Assembly (NCBI GenBank): GCA_938074515.1 | Contig: CALJFV010000178.1 | Coordinates: 1-23,962 of the forward strand | Direction: 5' to 3' | DNA: 23,962 nt | From: an uncultured Flavobacteriaceae bacterium | GTDB taxonomy: Bacteria; Bacteroidota; Bacteroidia; Flavobacteriales; Flavobacteriaceae | Part shown: piece after piece, positions 13,266 to 22,100 of the stretch | Layout: every line of letters starts with the position of its first letter | Position numbering within the stretch: position 1 is the stretch's first letter | Notes under the pieces: model-generated | What the model was told of the DNA's origin: nothing | The model's input: the letters and a program-made list of their open reading frames with translations, nothing else | The model's database searches: none | Program-made: the position numbers and the translations under genes

Positions 13266-15608
13266 ATGAATTTTTTATTCATGAAAAAAAACAAAAAGAC
13301 AACCAAAAAAACAACCAAAAAAACTAAAGCCAAATCTGGTTTACGCGCTTATGTATATTGGTTTTGGGGGTTGTTTTTATTGGGTATTTTAAGTGTAGTC
13401 GCGCTTTTTTCGTTGACCGCTGCGGGAGTTTTTGGTCCGCTTCCTGATGAGACCCGGTTAGAGGACCCAGAGAAGGATTTGGCCACTCAAATTATTTCAG
13501 TGGATGGTCAAGTCATCGGAAAATTTTTTACCGAAAACAGGACGCCGGTAAAATTTGAAGACCTGCCAGCGCATTTAGTAAAGGCCCTAATCGCTACTGA
13601 AGATGCACGCTTTTACGAACACTCAGGAGTAGACGGCCGTGGAACTTTGCGTGCTTTGGCTTTTTTGGGCTCGAGAGGAGGCGCCAGTACCATCAGCCAG
13701 CAATTGGCCAAGCAATTTTTTACCGATCAAGTCTCGAGCAACAAATTTGAGCGCGGGATGCAAAAAGTTAAGGAGTGGATTATTGCCACTCGTTTGGAGC
13801 GGCGCTATACCAAAGAAGAAATCATCACCATGTACTTTAATGTTTATGATTTCTTGAATTTGGCCATTGGAATCGAATCTGCGGCACAGATTTATTTTAA
13901 CAAACAACCGCAGGAATTAAATATTCAGGAATCTGCTATGCTTGTGGGCATGTTTAAAAATTCCGCATTGTATAATCCTAAACGAAATCCTGTAGGAGTG
14001 ACCAACCGCCGCAATGTCGTCCTGAGTCAAATGGCCAAATACGATTATATTTCAGGGCAAGTTCGCGATTCACTTCAAGCCCTACCTCTCGGGGTAGATT
14101 TTACGCCCCAAGACCATGATAAGGGTCTGGGAACTTATGTGCGTGAATACATCCGTGGTTTTGTAAAACAATGGGCCAAGGATCACCCCAAAGCCGATGG
14201 AAGTCTTTGGAACGCAAGTAGCGACGGACTAAAAATTTACACGACCCTAAACGCGCAAATGCAGCGATTTGCCGAAGAGGCGGTAGATCAGCATATGAGT
14301 CAGCTACAGAAGGTCTTTGACCGTCAAAATTCGAGAAATCCAACGGCCCCATTTTTAGACATTACGCCTGAAGAAGCAGAGGGGATTTATACCTCGGCCA
14401 TGAAACGCTCAGACCGATGGCGCGAGATGAAAAAACAAGGTAAATCTGATCGTGAGATAATCGAAAGTTTCAAACGTCCGACCCCAATGACGGTATTTAA
14501 ATATTCAGGTGATGTCGATACGATTATGTCGCCTTTGGATTCGATTAAGTACTATAAGTCGTATTTGCGCGCAGCCATGCTTTCAATGGTACCTCAAACG
14601 GGCGCGATTCGCGCTTGGGTCGGTGGAATAGATTATAAAAATTTTAAGTACGATATGGTTCGCTACGGCCAAAGACAAATCGGCTCCACGTTTAAGCCTT
14701 TTGTTTACGCCACAGCGATTGACCAAATGCATATGTCCCCTTGTGACACTCTGCCCAACGCCCCATATTGCATTCCGCAAGGGCGCTTTGGTATTCCGGA
14801 GGATTGGTGTCCCAAGAATTCAAGTGACACCTACGGAGGCATGATGAGTCTCAAGGAAGCTTTGGCAAACTCAGTCAACACGGTTACCGCACGATTAATC
14901 GATAGAGTAGGGCCTAAGCCAGTGATTGACTTGGCTGAAAAGATGGGGGTAGCCCCGGGACGTATTCCTCAAGCGCCCTCAATTGCCTTGGGAACCCCTG
15001 ACTTATCGCTCTATGAAATGGTTGGCGCTTATGGTACGTTTGTAAATGAAGGGGTTTATGTTACACCAAATTTAGTTCAGCGCATTGAGGATAAAAACGG
15101 AACCATCCTTTATCAACATGTTCCTGAGACAAGAGATGTGCTGAGCCGAGAGTCGGCCTATGTGACCTTAAATCTGATGGAAGGGGTTACTGAGTCTGGG
15201 TCGGGTCAGCGTTTGCGTCATACTTGGGCAAAAGGGAATGCTGTTTACCAGGATGCTGTTACTGGATATCCTTATGCTTTTGAAAATCCAATCGCTGGAA
15301 AAACGGGGACTACACAAAACAATTCTGATGGATGGTTTATGGGCATGGTGCCTAATTTAGCCACCGGTGTTTGGGTCGGTGGAGAAGACCGGGCGACCCA
15401 CTTTGAAGGCATCGCCTATGGCCAAGGCGCAACGATGGCTCTTCCCATTTGGGCCTTGTATATGAAGCAGTGTTATGCCACGCCTGAATTGACAATTTCA
15501 GCAGAGGAATTTCCCAAGCCCGAAGTCTTAACGATTGAAACGGATTGTAGTGCCTATGGCAAAGGACAGAATACAGGTGTAGATTTAGGAAATGAATTGG
15601 ATTTTTAA
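13266..15608 (+). CDS. Penicillin-binding protein 1A (class A)
   Basis: Class A PBPs polymerise and cross-link peptidoglycan. Using the ATG at 13266 the protein has 780 residues; the in-frame ATG at 13281 (MKKNKK) is just as plausible. A cytoplasmic tail of Lys/Thr repeats (about 6-22) precedes a single membrane anchor (about 28-54). The GT51 transglycosylase follows (about 75-250), with the catalytic Glu at E112 (ATEDARFYEHSGVD) and the GGASTISQQLAKQ and RRYTKEEIITMYFN motifs. The transpeptidase has S474-x-x-K (GSTFKPF), SVN (S536) and KTGTT (K679), all intact. An insert of about 90 residues between the two domains includes a DRQNSRNPTAPF segment. An imperfect GAGGGG lies just before the first ATG. 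It follows gldH in a conserved block. Confidence 0.95.
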   Translation: MNFLFMKKNKKTTKKTTKKTKAKSGLRAYVYWFWGLFLLGILSVVALFSLTAAGVFGPLPDETRLEDPEKDLATQIISVDGQVIGKFFTENRTPVKFEDLPAHLVKALIATEDARFYEHSGVDGRGTLRALAFLGSRGGASTISQQLAKQFFTDQVSSNKFERGMQKVKEWIIATRLERRYTKEEIITMYFNVYDFLNLAIGIESAAQIYFNKQPQELNIQESAMLVGMFKNSALYNPKRNPVGVTNRRNVVLSQMAKYDYISGQVRDSLQALPLGVDFTPQDHDKGLGTYVREYIRGFVKQWAKDHPKADGSLWNASSDGLKIYTTLNAQMQRFAEEAVDQHMSQLQKVFDRQNSRNPTAPFLDITPEEAEGIYTSAMKRSDRWREMKKQGKSDREIIESFKRPTPMTVFKYSGDVDTIMSPLDSIKYYKSYLRAAMLSMVPQTGAIRAWVGGIDYKNFKYDMVRYGQRQIGSTFKPFVYATAIDQMHMSPCDTLPNAPYCIPQGRFGIPEDWCPKNSSDTYGGMMSLKEALANSVNTVTARLIDRVGPKPVIDLAEKMGVAPGRIPQAPSIALGTPDLSLYEMVGAYGTFVNEGVYVTPNLVQRIEDKNGTILYQHVPETRDVLSRESAYVTLNLMEGVTESGSGQRLRHTWAKGNAVYQDAVTGYPYAFENPIAGKTGTTQNNSDGWFMGMVPNLATGVWVGGEDRATHFEGIAYGQGATMALPIWALYMKQCYATPELTISAEEFPKPEVLTIETDCSAYGKGQNTGVDLGNELDF

Positions 15609-15664
15609 ACAATGCAATAAATCGTCAGTAAACAATCTTGCGCTGAACGAAAAACGCTAAAAAT

Positions 15665-16375
15665 ATGATCAATAAGACAGTAAAAAATGTTGCAGAGGCT
15701 TGTGCCGGAGTCAAGAGCGGCATGACGCTTATGCTGGGCGGATTTGGCTTATGCGGCATTCCCGAATGCGCCATAAGTGAATTACAAAGACTTGGCGTGG
15801 ATCAATTGACCTGTATTTCTAATAATGCCGGAGTAGATGATTTTGGTTTAGGTCTGTTGTTGCAAACACGACAAATAAAAACCATGATTGCCTCTTATGT
15901 CGGGGAAAATGCGGAGTTTGAACGTCAAATGCTCAGCGGGGAACTTGAAGTTCAACTCATCCCACAGGGCACTCTAGCCCAGCGCTGTCAAGCTGCGCAA
16001 AGCGGCATCCCAGCATTTTATACCCCAGCGGGCTATGGGACTGAGGTCGGAGAGGGTAAGGAATCTCGAGAATTTAACGGTAAAATGCATCTTCTCGAAC
16101 ACGCCTTTGTCGCAGATTTTTCATTTGTTAAAGCTTGGAAGGGGGATTCTGCAGGGAATTTAATTTTTAAAGGGACTGCCCGAAACTTTAATCCGAATAT
16201 GTGTGGCGCAGCCAAAATTACAGTTGCTGAGGTTGAAGAACTTGTCCCTGTAGGAACCTTAGACCCCAATCAAATTCATATCCCAGGAATTTTTGTTCAG
16301 CGTATTTTCCAAGGTACGGATTATCAAAAAAGAATTGAACAACGAACTGTAAGATCTAAACAACATGGCGCTTGA
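15665..16375 (+). CDS. scoA: 3-oxoacid CoA-transferase, subunit A
   Basis: This is the alpha subunit of a succinyl-CoA:3-ketoacid (acetoacetate) CoA-transferase, moving CoA between succinate and acetoacetate, used in ketone and fatty-acid breakdown. The 236-residue protein begins with [16 protein letters not shown], the family's glycine-rich start, and includes [23 protein letters not shown], a GTLAQRC motif and [16 protein letters not shown]. Length is normal for a stand-alone alpha subunit. It overlaps the beta-subunit gene by 11 bases, so the two are coupled and probably made in equal amounts. A 56-base gap separates it from the PBP gene and shows no clear promoter, so read-through is possible. 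The exact acyl preference cannot be read from sequence. Confidence 0.92.
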   Translation: MINKTVKNVAEACAGVKSGMTLMLGGFGLCGIPECAISELQRLGVDQLTCISNNAGVDDFGLGLLLQTRQIKTMIASYVGENAEFERQMLSGELEVQLIPQGTLAQRCQAAQSGIPAFYTPAGYGTEVGEGKESREFNGKMHLLEHAFVADFSFVKAWKGDSAGNLIFKGTARNFNPNMCGAAKITVAEVEELVPVGTLDPNQIHIPGIFVQRIFQGTDYQKRIEQRTVRSKQHGA

Positions 16376-17021
16376 TAAATTTCAAATTGCGGAGCGCATT
16401 GCGCAAGAAGTTAAGGATGGTTATTATGTGAACCTCGGTATTGGTATTCCCACATTAGTGGCCAATTTTGTACGCGAAGACATTAGCGTAGAGTTCCAAA
16501 GTGAAAATGGAATTCTAGGAATGGGACCTTTTCCTTGGGAAGGAGAAGAGGACGCGGATCTTATTAACGCTGGAAAACAGACCATTACAGCACTGCCCGG
16601 TGCGGCCTATTTTGATAGTGCGATGAGTTTTTCGATGATTCGCGGCCGACATGTAGATTTAACGATTTTAGGGGCCATGGAAGTCGCGCAAAATGGAGAT
16701 ATTGCTAACTGGAAGATACCCGGAAAAATGGTGAAAGGAATGGGTGGCGCCATGGATTTAGTCGCTTCTGCCGACAGAATAATTGTGGCGATGACCCATA
16801 CCAATAAAGCAGGGGATTCAAAATTATTGTCCTCTTGTACCTTGCCGCTAACAGGGGTGGGCTGTGTCAAAAAAATCGTAACCGATCTAGCGGTACTAGA
16901 AGTTCGCGATAATGCCTTTCATTTAGTTGAGCGTGCGCCTGGCGTCACCATTAAAGAAATACAACAAGCCACACAGGGAGTACTTGTTGTTCCGTCCGAA
17001 GTGCCTGAAATGTTAAAATAA
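16365..17021 (+). CDS. scoB: 3-oxoacid CoA-transferase, subunit B
   Basis: This is the beta subunit of the same CoA-transferase and holds the catalytic glutamate that forms the enzyme-CoA thioester. E47 lies in [10 protein letters not shown], the conserved SENG signature. The N-terminal [16 protein letters not shown] and the [19 protein letters not shown] and [12 protein letters not shown] segments are as expected. The length is 218 residues. It overlaps scoA by 11 bases. Coding ends at 17021, and three stem-loops ending in a terminator follow from 17096; these may be the 3' UTR of this transcript or a separate small RNA. Pyruvate kinase is far away, so no wider ketone-body operon is evident. 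Confidence 0.93.
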   Translation: MALDKFQIAERIAQEVKDGYYVNLGIGIPTLVANFVREDISVEFQSENGILGMGPFPWEGEEDADLINAGKQTITALPGAAYFDSAMSFSMIRGRHVDLTILGAMEVAQNGDIANWKIPGKMVKGMGGAMDLVASADRIIVAMTHTNKAGDSKLLSSCTLPLTGVGCVKKIVTDLAVLEVRDNAFHLVERAPGVTIKEIQQATQGVLVVPSEVPEMLK

Positions 17022-17095
17022 CATGCTTTTTATCGATTTATTGGGTATTTCATCTATTTTATAATCAAATATTTTTACTTTAGTCCCAGTTAATA

Positions 17096-17198
17096 TTGAT
17101 GAACCTACTTCATCAACTTGTTGTTATCAAGCCCCAAATCTGCACCATGTAGATTTAGCATTAAACCCGTTCTTTGTGAGGTTAGAACGGGTTTTTTT
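17096..17198 (+). ncRNA. Candidate structured RNA with three stem-loops
   Basis: Three separate hairpins follow one another on the plus strand. The first pairs TTGATGAA (17096-17103) with TTCATCAA (17109-17116), eight pairs with a 5-base loop. The second pairs AAATCTGCA (17136-17144) with TGTAGATTT (17148-17156), nine pairs including one G-U with a 3-base loop. The third is a terminator (11 pairs). A short CTTG/CAAG helix (17117-17131) could form between the first two. I recognise no known RNA family. It may be a small RNA with its own promoter, or the processed 3' end of the scoA-scoB transcript. Confidence 0.4.
17163..17198 (+). terminator. Intrinsic terminator after scoB
   Basis: AAACCCGTTCT (17163-17173) pairs perfectly with AGAACGGGTTT (17184-17194) across a 10-base loop, and the T-run covers 17192-17198. 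This is a strong plus-strand Rho-independent terminator. On the minus strand only a short T-stretch would follow, so it is not clearly bidirectional. Confidence 0.85.
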
Positions 17199-17339
17199 GT
17201 GCTTATGTTGAAATTAGATTTTTGTCCTTTAACCGCGGGTGTTCTCCGGGTAAATACATACAGTACTCTTGAAAAATTGAGGTGTAGGCCTATGGTCAAA
17301 GACTGATTTTATATCAGGGGGACATAAAGATTATTGAGC

Positions 17340-19034
17340 TTACAAAATGCCCTTGGGAATAGACTCAATAAGGCTTTTAGTGTAGGGTGATTTTGGCATT
17401 GCATAGATTTCATCGGCATCCCCAATTTCAACCAATCGGCCTTTTTGCATGACTAAAAGTTGGTCAGACATGTATTGAACAACGGATAGATCATGAGAAA
17501 TAAAGATATAGGTAAACCCAAAATTTTCTTTGAGCGTGTTGAGTAAGTTTAGGACCTGCGCTTGCACGGAAATATCCAAGGCACTCACCGATTCGTCGCA
17601 TATAATAATTTTTGGCTCAAGGGCAATGGCTCGGGCGATGCCTACGCGTTGTCTTTGACCTCCAGAGAGTTGGTGAGGATACCGAGAAGCATAGGATTCA
17701 TCGAGCCCAACTTCATTGAGCAGATTATTCAGCCTTTGTTTTCTGTTTTGACGGGAAGCACCCACTCCGTGAACCTCCATAGGCTCTAAAATACTGTCCC
17801 CGACAGTCATTTTGGGATTTAACGAGGAGAAAGGGTCTTGAAAAATAATTTGAATGTCTTTCCTCAGATGTCGCCATTGGGCATTCGAGAATTGACTTAT
17901 GTCTTGGCCTTTATAAAATACCGAACCGCTGCTTGCTTTTTCTAGATTTAGAAGGGTTTTCACCAAAGTGGTTTTGCCACAGCCCGACTCACCAACCAGC
18001 CCTACAGTTTCTCCTTCGTACACGGAAAAGGATGCCTCGTCAACCGCTTTAGTCAATTGTTTTTTACCAAAAAGAAAAGGTTTTTGATAGAAGACTTTAC
18101 TCAGGTTATGCACTTGAAGTATGGGTTCTTTTAGATAGATCTGTTGATGTTTTGCCCCGCGCTGCTCAGCACTATATATTTGAGGTTTAAAGCTCTTATC
18201 TTTTATAGAGGCAACCGTAGCCAAAGACTTGAGTCGAACATGTCCTTGGGGGCGCGCGGCAATTAGGGCTTTGGTGTACTGGTTTTGAGGCTTAAGAAAA
18301 ATGGCTTCAGGACTTCCCTTTTCGACAATCTTTCCTCGATACATGACCAGTATTTCGTGGGCAATTTCAGAGACCAGAGCCAAATCATGAGAGATGAAAA
18401 TTAGGGACATCTTGGTCTTGGCCTGGATTTCTTTCAGCAGGTCAATAATGTCTTTTTGCACCGTAACATCGAGTGCTGTTGTAGGTTCGTCGGCGATGAG
18501 TAATTTGGGCTCACAACTAATCGCCATGGCAATCATAACCCGCTGCATTTGGCCCCCACTCAGTTGGTGTGGATAGCGGCTATAAATTGACTTTGGGTCG
18601 GGGAGTTTGACCTGCTCAAATAATTCTAAAGTTCGTTTTTTAGCCTGTTCCCGATTAAGTCCGCCTTGAAGCACCAGCATTTCATCGACCTGAGGGCCGC
18701 AGCGCTTGGCTGGGTTCAGGGCGGTCATAGGATCTTGAAAGATCATGGCGATGTCTTTACCTCTGAGGCCTCTAACGTGTTTTGATGCTCCTGGGAAAAT
18801 CGTTTGACCGCAATACTGAATCTGACCTTCGATCTGGGTATGCTTCTGGTCGAGTAATCCCATAATGGACATTGCAGTGAGGGATTTGCCGCTACCAGAT
18901 TCTCCAACGATGCCGATAATACTATTTTTTGGCACAGAAAATTCGATTTCTGACAATGCCAACTGCGGTGTTGGTCGAGTAAAGCCAACACTTAGTCTAA
19001 AAACTGATAATAAGGGTGTTAAATCTGTTGTCAC
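17340..19034 (-). CDS. Fused double ABC ATPase, dipeptide/oligopeptide type
   Basis: This cytoplasmic protein would power a peptide-type ABC importer, or a related exporter, with both ATPase halves in one 564-residue chain like DppD-DppF or YejF fusions. The first domain (about 8-260) has Walker A GESGSGKS (44-51), LSGGQMQRV (158-) and Walker [13 protein letters not shown] (D182-E183). The second (about 312-560) has GESGCGKT (348-355), [14 protein letters not shown] (456-) and [12 protein letters not shown] (D480-E481). Each has the SHDL switch. After the first domain the oligopeptide-type [12 protein letters not shown] region is present. The only usable start is a GTG at 19034, since a stop lies 18 bases further upstream in frame. 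No permease or binding-protein gene is adjacent, so the transporter partners lie elsewhere. The final substrate is unknown. Confidence 0.9.
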   Translation of the reverse strand: MTTDLTPLLSVFRLSVGFTRPTPQLALSEIEFSVPKNSIIGIVGESGSGKSLTAMSIMGLLDQKHTQIEGQIQYCGQTIFPGASKHVRGLRGKDIAMIFQDPMTALNPAKRCGPQVDEMLVLQGGLNREQAKKRTLELFEQVKLPDPKSIYSRYPHQLSGGQMQRVMIAMAISCEPKLLIADEPTTALDVTVQKDIIDLLKEIQAKTKMSLIFISHDLALVSEIAHEILVMYRGKIVEKGSPEAIFLKPQNQYTKALIAARPQGHVRLKSLATVASIKDKSFKPQIYSAEQRGAKHQQIYLKEPILQVHNLSKVFYQKPFLFGKKQLTKAVDEASFSVYEGETVGLVGESGCGKTTLVKTLLNLEKASSGSVFYKGQDISQFSNAQWRHLRKDIQIIFQDPFSSLNPKMTVGDSILEPMEVHGVGASRQNRKQRLNNLLNEVGLDESYASRYPHQLSGGQRQRVGIARAIALEPKIIICDESVSALDISVQAQVLNLLNTLKENFGFTYIFISHDLSVVQYMSDQLLVMQKGRLVEIGDADEIYAMPKSPYTKSLIESIPKGIL

Positions 19035-19182
19035 ACGGGCTAATAGGGCGTCCTACATTAAGAAAAAGTAGTATTATTGCACTTTAAAAGCTATATTTTA
19101 TCAAAAAAATTCATTTTGAATTAATGATTGGAATTAGGGTTCTTAATTTGAGTATAATATACAACTAATACACGAAGAATAC
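19035..19182. other. Divergent intergenic region, ABC ATPase / M4 protease
   Basis: This A/T-rich region of 148 bases must hold the promoter of the protease gene. The nearest match is TAATTTG (19144-19150), one base short of the consensus spacing, about 33 bases before the start codon. A TATAAT word occurs at 19153-19158. No hairpin or repeat was noted. Confidence 0.3.
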
Positions 19183-22100
19183 ATGAAAATTTACTTTAAT
19201 CGTTCTGTCATTTCAGTGGTTTTAATGCTCTTATCTGGGCCAATTTTGGGTCAAAAACCGCCCAAAAGCAAAACTTATCAGGCGCAACCCACTCTCGTTG
19301 TTTTAACTGAGGCTCAAAGTTATGGCCGTACAAACATCAATGCAATTGGACAGGAAGTGTTAGGGCTAGATGCTGATTCGAGCTTGGAATTGATCAAACA
19401 AGATACCGATGAATTAGGGTTTACGCATGATATTTTCACTCAATTATACCGCGGTTTACCAGTAGCCTTTTCAGAATTAAAAGTGCACGCTCTGCAAGGA
19501 CAAGTCAAGTCTTTGACCAATACTACAGTACCGATTGAGAATTTAGAAGTACGACCAACCTTATCAGCCAGTACGGCATTTAATACCGCTAAAGCTCATG
19601 TTAACGCTCAGAATTATCTTTGGGACGATCAGGCGAGTAGTGCGCTTATGGGTTACGAGCGTCCTCAAGGGGAACTCGTGGTTATGGCACCAATTAAAGA
19701 TGTGTTAAACGCCCCGCGTCTAGCTTATAAATTTGACATCTATGCCACTGAGCCTTTGTATCGCGCCGATGTTTATGTCGACGCACAAAACGGTCAAATC
19801 CTTTTTGAAAATAAGCGCATTCATCATGCCGACACCCCTGCCACCGGGACTAGTCTTTACAACGGGACCGTATCTTTTACAGCAGACAGTTTCACCTCTG
19901 GCTATCGCTTGCGACAAACCACTGATGGGAACGGGATTGAGACTTATGACATGAATAGTGGCACCAATTACCGTAATGCTACAGATGTTGTGAGCAGCAC
20001 CACCTCCTTTGGTGGAAGCACTGATATCGGGGTTCAGGCTCATTGGGGCGCTGAACGAACCCATAAGTACTTCATGCAAAAGCACAACCGAAACTCTTAC
20101 ACTGGTAATGGGACAATAATCCAGTCCTATGTGAGCTATGGCAGCAATTATGTCAATGCCTTTTGGAATGGTTCTGTTATGACCTATGGAGACGGGGATG
20201 GTAATAATTACGGGCCATTGGTTTCTTTGGATATCGTGGGTCATGAAATTACCCACGGGGTTACCGAATACGCCGCCAACTTGGTTTATAGCTACGAATC
20301 AGGAGCACTGAACGAGTCTTTTTCAGATATTTTTGGGGAATCCATTGAAAACTTTGGCGCTGGAACCAATGATTGGCTTATGGGCGATCAAATCGGTGCT
20401 GGCGGAAGCGGAGGCGCATTGCGCTCTATGAGCAATCCCAATCAATTTGGGGATCCAGACACTTATTTAGGAACCAATTGGTGGACAGGCTCTGGCGATA
20501 ATGGTGGAGTGCATTATAACTCAGGGGTTCAAAACTACTGGTTTTATCTGCTCACAGTCGGGGGTGCTGGAACCAATGATTTTGGGGATCCATTTAACGT
20601 CTCCGGCATAGGGATGGAGGCCGCTGCCGCTATTGCCTATCGCAATCTTACGGTTTATCTTGGGGTGAATTCTCAGTACCGAGATGCGCGCGATGGCGCC
20701 ATTCAGTCGGCTATTGATCTTTATGGTCAAAACAGCGCTGAGGTGGAATCGGTTATCGCTGCTTGGGCAGCCGTTGGTTTGCCACTTCCTGCACCACCGG
20801 TGTGTCAACCTAACTCAATAGAGCTCAGCATTACTTTTGACAATTATCCAGAAGAAACCTCTTGGCGACTTACGGATGCTAATGGCAGCACAATTTCCAG
20901 CGCTTCCTATTCAACCGCCAACCCGGACGGATCCACAGTAAATGTTACTTTTCCAACCTTGAGTGAAGGGACTTATTTCTTCACTATTTCGGACAGTTAT
21001 GGTGACGGAATATGTTGTGCCTATGGTAGTGGGTCTTACAGCCTCTCCAGCCCAAATGGTGTTTTTAAAACTGGCGGTTCCTTTGGTAGTTCGGAAACCA
21101 CAGAAATGTGCATTACCTTGGGTGTTGATGAGACCCCTCCAGTAATCACCCTTCTAGGCGACAACCCTTATGACTTATTTGTCGGACAGACATTTAATGA
21201 TCCAGGTGCTACAGCCGTAGATAATGTCGATGGCGATATCAGCGGTGATATTAATGTGACGGGCTCGGTCAACACCTCAGTGGCCGGGACATATACCCTA
21301 CTTTACGATGTGGCCGATGCGGCGGGCAACCAAGCAGAAACCCAATCACGTACGGTCAATGTTTTAGAAGACACCACTGCTCCATCAGTGCCTTTGAATC
21401 TTTCGGCTTCAGGGGTTACCACCACTAGTTTTACTTTGAGTTGGGATTCGTCAACAGACAACGTTGGGGTGACTGACTATGAAGTCTTTATTGATGGCGT
21501 CAGTCAAGGAACTCAGCCTGGCACCAGCGCCTTTATCGGCGGACTTAATCCATCGACTGCTTACTCGGCGAGTGTTCGCGCTTTGGATGCTGCGGGTAAT
21601 GCCTCAGGGATTTCCAATGCTTTGACCGTTACCACAGCCACACCACCAGATACCATAGCCCCTACGGTTCCTAATGGACTGACCGCCAGTAATATCGGTG
21701 AAACTTCATTTGATTTGTCTTGGAACGCATCAACAGATAATGTGGGTGTGAGTGGATATGAGATTTTTCAAGACGGAAACTCTATTGGTAATGTAAGCAC
21801 CACTGCTCAAAGTATCTCGGGATTAACCCCAGATACGTCTTACAGTTATACCGTTCGTGCTTATGACGCAGCCGGTAATTATAGTGCCCAAAGTGTATCG
21901 CTTAGTGTGACTACTTTGGCCCCTCCACCGGATACAGAGGTCCCAACAGTGCCAACGAACCTCACGGCCTCTAATGTGACCCATGTTTCTTTTCAGGTGA
22001 ATTGGAATGCCTCTGGAGATAATGTTGGGGTAGCAGGATATAATGTTGTACTGGATGGGCAATTCTTAGGGACTACAGCCAGTACGAATTATCTCTTTGA

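Larger units (their letters stand above)
17022..17339. other. Gene-free stretch between scoB and the ABC transporter
   Basis: These 318 bases lie between two converging genes. The first 75 are A/T-rich with no exact TAnnTTTG element; TACTTTAG (17076-17083) is the nearest. Then come three stem-loops (17096-17198). The remaining 140 bases (17199-17339) hold no gene I would accept; a palindrome TAGGCCTA (17285-17292) repeats the word seen after rnc. Short open frames on both strands cross the hairpins and show no protein-like composition. Confidence 0.6.

Noticed and set aside
17285..17292. TAGGCCTA palindrome, also at 4680-4687
   Set aside because: An eight-base word seen twice in 24 kb is too short to claim as a site without a genome count.
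17105..17306. Short open frames on both strands over the three-hairpin region
   Set aside because: Each spans the stem-loops and the terminator T-run, and the composition is not protein-like; an RNA or 3' UTR explains the region better.
19720..20256. A 178-codon open frame on the minus strand inside the metalloprotease
   Set aside because: It lies opposite the conserved M4 catalytic domain, has no family resemblance and arises from the codon bias of the real gene.
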